The notes under the pieces are model-generated. The model saw only the letters and a program-made list of their open reading frames with translations, searched no databases and was not told the origin of the DNA. A stretch of 63,489 nucleotides of DNA. Source: Limivicinus sp963617275. GTDB lineage: Bacteria; Bacillota; Clostridia; Oscillospirales; Oscillospiraceae. Both the position numbers and the translations under genes were made by a program. Positions 1 through 7,350 of this stretch are shown in pieces. Location of the stretch: contig CAVENX010000014.1 of assembly GCA_963617275.1 (NCBI GenBank), forward strand, positions 1 to 63,489. Direction: 5' to 3'. The first letter of the stretch is position 1. Each line of letters begins with the position of its first letter.

Positions 1-525
1 ACTGCACTATGCTTACTCTTTCTTCCTTTTCCGAATTGAACCCGCTGCGCTGGGCTTCAATTCGGTGATCACGTAAGAAGCGTACACCATAAGGTCATCA
101 GCCGCCGCAGGCGGCGTCAGATCGACCGATGGTGTTGTTTTTCCTTTCCAAATCAAACCCACTCCGTTGGGCTTTGATTTGGTTTTGATATTACGAGGAG
201 TAAGCACCGTTCCGTTTCCGTCTATTCGACGAAAACTGCACTATGCTTACTCTTTCTTCCTTTTCCGAATTGAACCCGCTGCGCTGGGCATTGATTTGGT
301 TTTGATACTACGAGGAGTAAGCACCGTTCCGTTTCCGTCTTGCGACAAAAACTGAGCTGTGTTTGCTCCTTCTTCCTTTCAAACTTGAAGCCGCTGTCCA
401 GGCTTCAAGTTGGTTTTTTCGGTATAAAAAGCAGACACCATTCATGAACTGCGTTAGCTCTTTTTTCCTTTCCGAATCAAACCCACTTCGTTGGGCTTTG
501 ATTTGGTTCTTTTATCTTGGAGCAA
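1..525. repeat. Array of five degenerate ~110-bp hairpin repeats
   Basis: No gene is credible in the first 650 bases. Five imperfect units, with hairpins starting near 41, 149, 265, 379 and 471, share a pyrimidine tract (TTCTTCCTTTTCC-like) followed by a stem such as CCGAATTGAACCC / GGGCTTCAATTCGG or CCAAATCAAACCC / GGGCTTTGATTTGG, then a T-rich stretch. Units two and three also share a near-identical tail (about 177-222 and 295-340). Unit three is a hybrid: its left arm matches unit one and its right arm matches unit two. The array may extend beyond the window. Function unknown; tandem terminators or a decaying mobile repeat are possible. Confidence 0.7.
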
Positions 526-588
526 GAGAGGCTTTCATCATTTTTTGACCGCTGGAGACTTGCGTTTTTCGACACGTTGTGATACGAT

Positions 589-625
589 TATACTGTAAAC
601 ATCAGTTAGTTACACCTAACTGATG
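589..625 (+). promoter_or_regulatory. Probable -10 box and palindromic operator of the metal ATPase operon
   Basis: A TATACT box (589-594) is followed directly by a perfect 10-bp inverted repeat, CATCAGTTAG / CTAACTGATG, with a 6-base spacer (600-625). A palindrome just downstream of a -10 box is the usual place for a repressor. The GTTAG/CTAAC half sites faintly recall DtxR/Fur-type metalloregulator sites, but no regulator gene is adjacent, so the ligand is unknown. No convincing -35 box is visible. Confidence 0.5.
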
Positions 626-651
626 AGATTTTTATAAAGGAGAATTTTGCG

Positions 652-921
652 ATGAAGAAATTTGGCGTATTTGCAGCAGGTGTATTATTCGGCACTGCCG
701 GCATCAAGCTCCTCGGCAGTAAAGACGCAAAAAAGGTCTATACACATACTACCGCCGCGGCGCTTCGTGCCAAGGACTGCGTTATGACCGCTGTCACGGC
801 GGTTCGTGAGAGCGTAGGGGACATCTATGCCGACGCAAAGAACATAAATGATCAGCGTGCGGAAGCCGAAGCGGCGGCCGTGGTAGAGGATGCTTCTGCG
901 GAGGAAAGCAAGGCGGAGTAA
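652..921 (+). CDS. DUF6110-like small membrane-associated protein
   Basis: An 89-residue protein with an N-terminal hydrophobic segment (residues 4-20, rich in Gly/Ala/Val), a basic/amphipathic middle and an acidic Ala/Glu-rich tail. It resembles the DUF6110 family, short proteins of Clostridia found next to heavy-metal P-type ATPases. The start has a strong ribosome site (AAAGGAG, 10 bases upstream). The next gene begins 3 bases after its stop, so the two are co-transcribed and probably act together. A role as an accessory to the ATPase is inferred from context only; no catalytic residues are recognisable. Confidence 0.7.
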   Translation: MKKFGVFAAGVLFGTAGIKLLGSKDAKKVYTHTTAAALRAKDCVMTAVTAVRESVGDIYADAKNINDQRAEAEAAAVVEDASAEESKAE

Positions 922-924
922 AGC

Positions 925-3024
925 ATGAAATGCAGGATCCTACATGACATACCGGGGCGGATGCGTCTGCATCTGTATTGCGGGCGCATGACGCTCAGAC
1001 AGGCCGACGTGCTGGAATACTATCTGCGTGGTGTGAACGGTGTGACGGATGTCAAAGTATACGACAGAACACAGGACGCCGTGGTTTTGTACGGCACCGG
1101 CCGTGAGGACATAATCGGTGCGCTTGCGGCATTCTCTTTCTCGAAAGCGGAGGGAATGGGGCTTGTGCCTGAGCATACGTCGCGAGCGCTGAACCGTGAG
1201 TATGAGAATAAGCTGGCGACAGTCGTTATGAGGCGCTGTATCTCAAAATTGATCGTGCCGCCTCCGGTCAGTGCCGCTCTGGCTGTTCTGCGTTCAATAA
1301 AGTATATCAAAGAAGGCTTGCGCGCATTGTGGCACGGCAGACTTTCCGTGGCCGTGCTTGACGCAACAGCTGTTACGGTGTCGATAGTGCGCGGCGATTT
1401 TGCGACAGCGAAATCAGTTATGTTCATGCTCCGTCTTGGCGAGATACTGGAAGAGTGGACGCATAAGAAGTCTGTGGCTGATCTTGCATCGGCGATGAGC
1501 CTGCACGTGGACAAGGTGTGGCTCATCGCGGACGGCACGGAGGTGCTGACGGACATCAACGATGTGTGCCCGGGAGACTGTGTCATCGTCCGTACCGGCG
1601 GCATGATCCCGCTGGACGGCAGAGTCGTCGAGGGTGAAGCCATGGTAAATCAGTCCTCCATGACGGGTGAATCCATGCCCGTGGTCAAAAAAGCGGGAAG
1701 CCCCGTATATGCCGGTACCGTGGTCGAGGAAGGCGAATGTGTGCTCCGCGTGGACAAGGCTGTCGGCGGTGGGCGCTATGACCGCATCGTCCGCATGATC
1801 GAGGAATCCGAAAAGCTGAAATCCACAGCCGAGGATAACGCATTGCGCCTGGCGGACAGCCTTGTCCCATACACATTGGGCGGTACGGTGCTGACATATC
1901 TTCTGACGCGCAATATCACAAAAATGCTTGCCGTTCTGATGGTGGACTTCTCGTGCGCTCTGAAGCTGGCTATCCCGATCGCAGTGCTTTCCGCGATGCG
2001 CGAAAGCAGCGTTCACCACATTTCTGTCAAGGGCGGGCGTTTTCTTGAGGCGGTCGCCAAGGCTGACACGATCGTGTTTGACAAGACCGGCACACTGACC
2101 TATGCCGCCCCGATGGTGGCGAGAGTGGTGACTTTCGGGGGGCATAATGAGGCTGATATGCTTCGCCTTGCCGCCTGTCTGGAGGAGCATTACCCGCACT
2201 CCATGGCAAATGCCGTAGTGGAGGAGGCCGGAAAACGCGGCTTATCGCATGAGGAATATCATTCTCAGGTGCAATATGTGGTTGCCCACGGCATCTCCAG
2301 TATGGTGAACGACAAAAAAGTTCTCATAGGCAGTGCGCATTTTGTCTTTGAGGATGAAGGCTGCCGCATACCGAAGAGTGAACGCGAGAAATACGCCGCT
2401 CTCCCGGCAGAATATTCACATCTGTATCTGTGCATCGCGGGGGAGCTTGCTGCGGTCATATGTATATTTGACCCACTCAGGAAAGAGGCACGCGACGCCG
2501 TGGCCGCACTTCATGCCAGCGGTTTTGCCAATGTCGTGATGATGACCGGCGACAACCGGCGCACTGCCGAATCAGTGGCTGCCGAGGTCGGTGTCGATGC
2601 GGTATATTCCGAGGTACTGCCGGAGGATAAGGCCGCTTTTGTCCGCGAGGAAAAGGCCAAGGGACACACCGTCATAATGGTCGGCGACGGCGTTAACGAT
2701 TCTCCTGCACTGTCCGAGGCGGATGCTGGGATAGCCATTTCTACCGGCGCGGCTATTGCCCGTGAGATCGCGGATATCACCGTCGCATCGGAGGATCTGT
2801 TTGCACTGGTGACACTGCGCCGACTCAGCGAGGAACTGATGCGGCGGCTCCATTGGAGCTACCGGTTCATTGTCAGTTTCAATTTTTCGCTGATCGTCCT
2901 GGGCGTGGCGGGCGTATTACCTCCTACGACGTCTGCCTTGCTGCACAATGCCTCCACTCTGGGGATCGGCCTGAAAAACATGACGAATCTTCTGGATGAG
3001 GCGGATTATAAGCATAATAAGTAA
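925..3024 (+). CDS. Heavy-metal translocating P1B-type ATPase
   Basis: A 699-residue cation-pumping ATPase. An N-terminal ~70-residue HMA-like region lacks the CXXC metal motif. It is followed by membrane helices, the actuator loop (SMTGES, about residue 248), the phosphorylation site DKTGTLT (about residue 388), an HP-type motif (EHYPHSMA) and the hinge GDGVNDSPAL (about residue 590). The transmembrane metal motif, normally CPC or SPC, reads SCALKLAIP: one Cys remains and the Pro is lost. This variant is familiar in ATPases paired with DUF6110 proteins, and makes the transported metal unpredictable from the motif. The gene starts 3 bases after the DUF6110 gene, with a GGAG site. Confidence 0.9.
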   Translation: MKCRILHDIPGRMRLHLYCGRMTLRQADVLEYYLRGVNGVTDVKVYDRTQDAVVLYGTGREDIIGALAAFSFSKAEGMGLVPEHTSRALNREYENKLATVVMRRCISKLIVPPPVSAALAVLRSIKYIKEGLRALWHGRLSVAVLDATAVTVSIVRGDFATAKSVMFMLRLGEILEEWTHKKSVADLASAMSLHVDKVWLIADGTEVLTDINDVCPGDCVIVRTGGMIPLDGRVVEGEAMVNQSSMTGESMPVVKKAGSPVYAGTVVEEGECVLRVDKAVGGGRYDRIVRMIEESEKLKSTAEDNALRLADSLVPYTLGGTVLTYLLTRNITKMLAVLMVDFSCALKLAIPIAVLSAMRESSVHHISVKGGRFLEAVAKADTIVFDKTGTLTYAAPMVARVVTFGGHNEADMLRLAACLEEHYPHSMANAVVEEAGKRGLSHEEYHSQVQYVVAHGISSMVNDKKVLIGSAHFVFEDEGCRIPKSEREKYAALPAEYSHLYLCIAGELAAVICIFDPLRKEARDAVAALHASGFANVVMMTGDNRRTAESVAAEVGVDAVYSEVLPEDKAAFVREEKAKGHTVIMVGDGVNDSPALSEADAGIAISTGAAIAREIADITVASEDLFALVTLRRLSEELMRRLHWSYRFIVSFNFSLIVLGVAGVLPPTTSALLHNASTLGIGLKNMTNLLDEADYKHNK

Positions 3025-3036
3025 AGCAAAATAAAT

Positions 3037-3079
3037 ACCGGGTGCGGCTCATCCTCAGGATGGCTGCCCCGGTGTTTTT
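3037..3079 (+). terminator. Intrinsic terminator after the metal ATPase
   Basis: A GC-rich imperfect stem (ACCGGG...ATCC / GGAT...CCCGGT) with a short loop is followed by GTTTTT, closing the DUF6110-ATPase operon. Confidence 0.75.
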
Positions 3080-3101
3080 GCTGTATGATATGTAAAACCG
3101 C

Positions 3102-3416
3102 TCACTTATTTTCTCCCGCCGTATTCTGTTCATCATCCGTCTCGGACTTCTTCCTGATGTTTGTGCCTATGGCAAGGCTGATAAGCATGCCGAGCGAGAT
3201 GCCGAGGCCCGTGTTGTTGCCAATAGTAGTGCCTAATGCCGTTCCGAAGCACATGCCGAGACACATGCCTTCAGTGCCGTAGTTGTCGTCGGTTTTTTTG
3301 CCTCTGCTTTTCTTTGACGCACCGCGTACAGCCATAATTGCGATCAGCAGCCCCATTGCCACCCAGGGCGCGGCGGCGCGGATGAAATCCAATACGTCAT
3401 CCATAATTTTTTCCAT
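3102..3416 (-). CDS. Small Gly-rich membrane protein, function unknown
   Basis: A 104-residue protein. A hydrophobic helix at residues 14-30 is followed by a basic linker (KKSRGKK). A second hydrophobic region, about residues 50-90, has Gly every three or four residues (GMCLGMCFGTALGTTIG), a glycine-zipper pattern, and the C-terminus is charged. The ribosome site AAAGGAG lies unusually close to the first ATG, so a start a few codons later is possible. No family is recognised with confidence. It stands alone between the ATPase terminator and sigG. Confidence 0.6.
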   Translation of the reverse strand: MEKIMDDVLDFIRAAAPWVAMGLLIAIMAVRGASKKSRGKKTDDNYGTEGMCLGMCFGTALGTTIGNNTGLGISLGMLISLAIGTNIRKKSETDDEQNTAGENK

Positions 3417-3596
3417 GCTCCTTTCTGTGATCGAGTTTGCCGTATATTATAGTAATCTGACGCAGGCTTGTCAAGTCCGGAAAAAGACGCGCCGTTATTG
3501 TCCGAAGCCCGGAATAATGACGCGCCTTTTTCATGAAATAAATATAACTTATATGTTATATGCTTTTTCGGTAAAGCAGAGAGAAGTGCGGGAATT

Positions 3597-4376
3597 TTAC
3601 GCGCCGATCTCCTTTTTTATCTGGCTTATGGCGTTTTTCTCAAGCCTTGAAACCTGCGCTTGCGAGATACCTACTTCTTTTGCAACTTCCATCTGCGTGT
3701 GGCCGTCGTAAAACCGCAGGGCGAGTATGCGCTTTTCACGCTTTGAAAGACGGTGAACTGCCTCCTCAAGTGCAATCTGCTCAAGCCAGTGCTCGTCCGT
3801 GTTGCGGTTGTCGCCGATCTGATCCATAACGGTCGCGCTTTCTCCAGCTTCGGAAAAGATGGGTTCGTAGAGCGATACCGGGTCGCACATCGCTTCAAGC
3901 GCGAATACTACCTCCTGCCGCGGCATATCAAGCTCCTTTGCGATTTTCTCTATATCCGGCTCACGTCCCTCCTCGGATGTGAGCTTTTCCTTTATCTGCA
4001 AAACCTTGTACGCCGTGTCGCGCATTGAGCGGGATACTCTGACAGCGCTGTGGTCGCGCAGAAATCTGCGCAGCTCCCCGGCAATCATCGGCACACCGTA
4101 GGTCGAGAACTGTACGTTCTGGTTTAGGTCAAAGCAGTCGATAGCCTTGATAAGTCCGATGCAGCCGACCTGAAAAAGGTCGTCCATGCTTTCTCCGCGG
4201 TTTGAAAATTTCTGTACAACCGACAGAACGAGCCTGAGGTTGCCGGAAATAAGCCGTTCTCTTGCGTCTTCGCTTCCTTTGCGCGCCTCCTCCAGCAGCT
4301 TTCGCGTTTCTTCGCCCTTGAGCACGGGGAGCTTAGCGGTGTTCACGCCGCATATCTCAACCTTGCCAAGCATCAA
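3597..4376 (-). CDS. sigG: RNA polymerase sporulation sigma factor SigG
   Basis: A 259-residue sigma-70 family factor that directs late forespore transcription during sporulation. The N-terminus KVEICGVNTAKLPVL is the SigG signature. Region 2 contains NLRLVLSVVQKF, DDLFQVGCIGLIKAID and FSTYGVPMIAGELRRFLRD; region 4 ends with the helix-turn-helix TQMEVAKEVGISQAQVSRLE. Length matches SigG of Bacillus (260). The ATG has GGAG 7 bases upstream. Unlike many Firmicutes, no spoIIG (sigE) gene lies next to it. A SigF-type promoter precedes it. Confidence 0.95.
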   Translation of the reverse strand: MMLGKVEICGVNTAKLPVLKGEETRKLLEEARKGSEDARERLISGNLRLVLSVVQKFSNRGESMDDLFQVGCIGLIKAIDCFDLNQNVQFSTYGVPMIAGELRRFLRDHSAVRVSRSMRDTAYKVLQIKEKLTSEEGREPDIEKIAKELDMPRQEVVFALEAMCDPVSLYEPIFSEAGESATVMDQIGDNRNTDEHWLEQIALEEAVHRLSKREKRILALRFYDGHTQMEVAKEVGISQAQVSRLEKNAISQIKKEIGA

Positions 4377-4414
4377 ATCACTCCAATCTACCCTCCCAAA
4401 GCGGAGGAGTAGAT

Positions 4415-4444
4415 TATTATTTCCCGCAAATGGCGATTTAATGC
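4415..4444 (-). promoter_or_regulatory. SigF-type promoter of sigG
   Basis: On the minus strand the sequence reads GCATT, 15 bases, then GGAAATAATA. The second box fits the SigF -10 consensus GGnnAnAHTR at every fixed position, and the first differs by one base from the GYATA-type -35. SigF control of sigG is known in Bacillus and Clostridia. A small hairpin (CTAC...GTAG) lies in the untranslated leader. Confidence 0.65.
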
Positions 4445-4493
4445 AGAAGTGAGTTATGTAAACCTAAAGCAAAATGAAACAGAAGCTTGCCGT

Positions 4494-4901
4494 CTATATT
4501 TCCCCGTTTTCAAGATCGGCAAGCGTGATCTGAGAGAAAAAGGCGTGAACTGCGCTGTCAAATTTTTTCCACATCGGCAGCGTTTTGCAGATGCTTTCCC
4601 GAGGGCAGGCTTCCGCACCATCGCACAGACATGCAACGGGAGCCAATGTGCCTTCGGCGGCGGCTAATATTTCCCATACGGTGTATTCCTCCGGCTTCTT
4701 GAGCAAACGGTAGCCGCCGCCTTTGCCGCTTGCGCCTTTTACAAGCTTTGCCGAAACCAGGAGCTTTACAACGATTTCCAGATATTTTTTTGAAATCTGC
4801 TGACGCTGCGCCGTATCGTCAAGCGGAACAGGAACGCCCTCGGGCTGCTCCGCCAGATCAAGCATGAAGCGAACGGCATATCTCCCTTTTGTCGATATCA
4901 C
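4494..4901 (-). CDS. Rrf2-family regulator, IscR-like with iron-sulfur cysteines
   Basis: A 135-residue winged-helix repressor of the Rrf2 family (N-terminus ISTKGRYAVRFMLDLA, wing GASGKGGGYRL). Four cysteines lie at 91, 93, 99 and 105. The C93/C99/C105 spacing equals that of the [2Fe-2S] ligands of E. coli IscR (92/98/104), so it probably binds a cluster rather than acting as a cluster-free CymR. The start is GTG with GGAGG 7 bases upstream. It is divergent from cysK, and palindromes lie between them, so it likely controls itself and cysteine synthesis. Confidence 0.85.
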   Translation of the reverse strand: MISTKGRYAVRFMLDLAEQPEGVPVPLDDTAQRQQISKKYLEIVVKLLVSAKLVKGASGKGGGYRLLKKPEEYTVWEILAAAEGTLAPVACLCDGAEACPRESICKTLPMWKKFDSAVHAFFSQITLADLENGEI

Positions 4902-4920
4902 AGAACCACCTCCGTCATTT

Positions 4921-4946
4921 ACCTATTCTACCGCAAGGTAATAGGT
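4921..4946. promoter_or_regulatory. Palindrome, candidate Rrf2 operator upstream of the regulator gene
   Basis: ACCTATT and AATAGGT form a perfect 7-bp inverted repeat separated by 12 bases, just upstream of the Rrf2 ribosome site. The same half-site recurs in the cysK promoter, suggesting that one protein binds both. Confidence 0.6.
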
Positions 4947-4968
4947 TTAATCAAGAAAAATTTATTTA

Positions 4969-5001
4969 CCTATTGACAAGATAGGCAAATGGGTGTATAT
5001 T
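4969..5001 (+). promoter_or_regulatory. cysK promoter with overlapping operator
   Basis: TTGACA (4973-4978), a 17-base spacer and TATATT (4996-5001) form a near-consensus housekeeping promoter. The inverted repeat CCTAT-n7-ATAGG (4969-4985) covers the -35 box, so a bound Rrf2 dimer would block RNA polymerase. The half-site is the same as in the palindrome at 4921-4946. Confidence 0.75.
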
Positions 5002-5044
5002 GCAGACATCAAGTGAGCAGGTGCTCAGGAAAGGAGAAAAAGCG

Positions 5045-5161
5045 ATGTCTGAAGCAAGCTTCTCTTATGATTTTGCTATGTGTTGTGCCCGTATGCTTTC
5101 TGCCCGGGCGTGTTTGTGTGGTAAGGTGCATTTGCCGCAATTGCGCTGTTGTAATGCGTGA
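5045..5161 (+). CDS. Cysteine-rich leader peptide of cysK (38 codons)
   Basis: A short open frame starts at ATG 5045, with an excellent ribosome site (AAGGAG, 8 bases upstream), about 37 bases after the predicted transcription start. Of its 38 codons six are Cys: a CC pair at 13-14, CLC at 23-25 and a CC pair at 35-36. A terminator hairpin follows before cysK. Tandem codons for the product of the downstream pathway, in a translated leader before a terminator, are the hallmark of transcription attenuation (as in trp, his and leu leaders). No family homologue is recognised. An overlapping longer frame beginning at 4989 starts inside the promoter and is rejected. Confidence 0.7.
   Translation: MSEASFSYDFAMCCARMLSARACLCGKVHLPQLRCCNA
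5101..5110 (+). promoter_or_regulatory. Candidate antiterminator strand in the cysK leader
   Basis: GCCCGGGC (5102-5109), within the leader-peptide codons just after the first Cys pair, can pair with GCCCGGGT (5195-5202), which contains the 5' arm of the downstream terminator. A ribosome stalled at Cys codons 13-14 (5081-5086) would leave this strand free. The two structures exclude each other. GCCCGGGC is also self-complementary, so other folds are possible. Confidence 0.5.
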
Positions 5162-5196
5162 TTTGTTTGCCGCCGAACGTTATAACTGCCATCTGC

Positions 5197-5225
5197 CCGG
5201 GTGCTTGTCCGAAGCCCCGGTTTTT
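5197..5225 (+). terminator. Intrinsic terminator (attenuator) before cysK
   Basis: CCGGG-T-GCTT / AAGC-CCCGG forms a 9-bp stem with one bulged T and a 5-base loop, followed by TTTTT. It sits between the Cys-rich leader peptide and cysK, 51 bases before the cysK start, so it would stop transcription unless disrupted. Confidence 0.7.
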
Positions 5226-5276
5226 CTGCATATTCACATAAATTAAACTTATTTACTTTGAAAGGAAGTCAGAATC

Positions 5277-6209
5277 ATGTCTAACATTTATACATCCGCC
5301 GATCAGCTTATAGGAAAAACTCCTCTGCTTGAACTGACACATATTGAAAAAGAAAACGGTCTGAAGGCAAAGATCCTCGCAAAGCTGGAATACTTTAATC
5401 CTGCCGGCAGCGTGAAGGATCGTATAGCGAAGGCTATAATAGATGACGCTGAGCAGAGCGGTGCTCTGAAGCCGGGTGCAACAATAATAGAACCTACCTC
5501 CGGCAATACCGGCATAGGTCTTGCTTCGGTGGCCGCGTCGAGGGGCTATCGTCTTATCCTCACGATGCCGGAAACCATGAGCGTTGAGCGCCGCCAGCTT
5601 ATCAAGGCCTACGGCGCGGAAATTGTCCTGACAGAAGGGGCGAAGGGAATGAAGGGCGCCATAGCCAAGGCGAACGAGCTGGCGGCTGAGATCGAAAACA
5701 GTTTTATCCCCGGACAGTTTGTAAATCCCGCAAATCCCAAAGCGCACTATGCCTCTACCGGCCCTGAGATCTGGCAGGACACCGACGGAAAGGTGGACAT
5801 TTTTGTTGCCGGCGTCGGCACCGGCGGCACGATCACCGGTGTGGGCGAGTATCTCAAGGCTCAGAATCCGAATGTAAAGGTCGTAGCCGTGGAGCCGGCA
5901 AGCTCTGCCGTTCTGTCCACCGGTGTGAGCGGCGCGCATAAGATACAGGGCATCGGCGCCGGCTTTGTTCCCGAAGTTCTGAATACGAAGATTTACGATG
6001 AGATCGTTACCGTTTCAAACGAGGATGCTTTTTCGACCGGCAAGCTTATCGGCCGCAGGGAAGGCGTTCTGGTCGGCATCTCTTCAGGCGCTGCCGCATG
6101 GGCGGCCATTCAGCTTGCAAAGCGTCCCGAAAATGAGGGTAAGACAATTGTGGCGCTTATGCCCGACACAGGTGACAGATATCTTTCCACACCTCTTTTT
6201 GCGGACTGA
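5277..6209 (+). CDS. cysK: Cysteine synthase A (O-acetylserine sulfhydrylase)
   Basis: A 310-residue fold-type II PLP enzyme that makes cysteine from O-acetylserine and sulfide in the cytoplasm. The PLP lysine is K47 in NPAGSVKDR, the substrate loop is EPTSGNTGIGLA, and the phosphate-binding loop is GTGGTITGVGEYLK. Length fits the family. An AGGA site lies upstream of the ATG. It is the first full gene after the Rrf2-controlled promoter and the leader peptide, and mnmA follows 17 bases later, linking cysteine supply with tRNA thiolation. Confidence 0.95.
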   Translation: MSNIYTSADQLIGKTPLLELTHIEKENGLKAKILAKLEYFNPAGSVKDRIAKAIIDDAEQSGALKPGATIIEPTSGNTGIGLASVAASRGYRLILTMPETMSVERRQLIKAYGAEIVLTEGAKGMKGAIAKANELAAEIENSFIPGQFVNPANPKAHYASTGPEIWQDTDGKVDIFVAGVGTGGTITGVGEYLKAQNPNVKVVAVEPASSAVLSTGVSGAHKIQGIGAGFVPEVLNTKIYDEIVTVSNEDAFSTGKLIGRREGVLVGISSGAAAWAAIQLAKRPENEGKTIVALMPDTGDRYLSTPLFAD

Positions 6210-6226
6210 AAGCAGAGTATCGGGAT

Positions 6227-7309
6227 ATGGAACAGCCTGTGAGGGCGCTGATCGCAATGAGCGGGGGAGTGGATTCCTCCATTGCGGCGAAGCTGATAAA
6301 GGATGCCGGATATGACTGCGTAGGGTGCACAATGAAGCTTTACGGCAATGAAGATATCGGCATAAGCCGCGGGCATACATGCTGTAGCCTTGAAGACGTC
6401 GAAGACGCCAGAGCCGTTGCCTATAAAATCGGTATGCCGTACTATGTTTTCAATTTCACCGACGATTTCCGCGAGAAGGTGATTTCAAAATTTGTCAGCT
6501 CATATGAGCACGCCCTCACGCCGAATCCGTGCATTGACTGCAACCGCTATATGAAATTTGATAAACTCTTTGAGCGGGCAAAAATTCTGGACTGCGAATA
6601 TGTGGTGACAGGACATTACGCCCGTATCGAGGAGCGCGATGGTGAATTTTTCCTGAAAAAAGCGCTGGATGAGACAAAGGATCAGAGTTATGTGCTGTAC
6701 TCTATGACGCAGAAGCAGCTGGCGCATACGCTTTTTCCGCTCGGTACGCTCCGCAAATCGGAAGTAAGGGAGCTTGCCGGAAAATACGGCTTTGTCAATG
6801 CCTCAAAGCCGGACAGTCAGGATATCTGTTTTGTGCCGGACGGCGATTACGGCGCGTTTCTTGAAAGGTATAGCGGGAAAAAGTATCCGTCCGGCGCGTT
6901 TATCGGCACTGACGGCAATGTTCTGGGACTGCACAGAGGGACGGTGCGCTATACCGTAGGCCAAAGAAGAGGACTTGGCGTTGCCTTAGGAAAGCCGATG
7001 TATGTGAAGAAAATAGATCCAGATGAAAATACGGTGACGCTTGCGGAGGAGCGGGAGCTGTATTCGGACGTATTGACCGCTGCGGAATTCAATTGGGTAA
7101 GCGGGCATACGCCGGATGCGGAGATCCGATGCAGGGCGAAGATACGGTATCGCCAGAAGGAGGAACCTGCCGCCGCTTATCCGAGACCGGACGGTACTGT
7201 GAATGTCAAATTTGACAGACCTCAGCGGGCGATCACTCCGGGACAGGCAGTCGTGCTGTATGACGGAGAAACCGTCCTCGGCGGCGGGCGGATTATACAG
7301 GCATATTAA
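6227..7309 (+). CDS. mnmA: tRNA-specific 2-thiouridylase MnmA
   Basis: A 360-residue enzyme that puts sulfur on uridine 34 of Lys, Glu and Gln tRNAs using ATP and a persulfide. It has the PP-loop SGGVDSS (residues 12-18), the catalytic C102 in TPNPCIDCNR and the second catalytic Cys in SQDICFVPDGDY, followed by the C-terminal beta-barrel. Length fits the family. The ribosome site is weak (GGGAT), so translation may depend on cysK just upstream. Its sulfur ultimately derives from cysteine, which fits its place in the same transcript. Confidence 0.95.
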   Translation: MEQPVRALIAMSGGVDSSIAAKLIKDAGYDCVGCTMKLYGNEDIGISRGHTCCSLEDVEDARAVAYKIGMPYYVFNFTDDFREKVISKFVSSYEHALTPNPCIDCNRYMKFDKLFERAKILDCEYVVTGHYARIEERDGEFFLKKALDETKDQSYVLYSMTQKQLAHTLFPLGTLRKSEVRELAGKYGFVNASKPDSQDICFVPDGDYGAFLERYSGKKYPSGAFIGTDGNVLGLHRGTVRYTVGQRRGLGVALGKPMYVKKIDPDENTVTLAEERELYSDVLTAAEFNWVSGHTPDAEIRCRAKIRYRQKEEPAAAYPRPDGTVNVKFDRPQRAITPGQAVVLYDGETVLGGGRIIQAY

Positions 7310-7310
7310 G

Positions 7311-7350
7311 CATAAGGCACACGGCTTTCGCCGTGTGCCTTATGCAATGC
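7311..7350. terminator. Bidirectional terminator between mnmA and ruvX
   Basis: A perfect 15-bp stem (CATAAGGCACACGGC and its complement) with a TTTC loop lies between the convergent genes, with T-rich sequence to its right on the plus strand. Confidence 0.8.

Noticed and set aside
4989..5246. An 85-codon Cys-rich plus-strand frame upstream of cysK
   Set aside because: Its start lies inside the cysK promoter spacer, before the expected transcript begins, and it has no ribosome site. The 38-codon frame at 5045 in another register has an ideal site and stops before the terminator.
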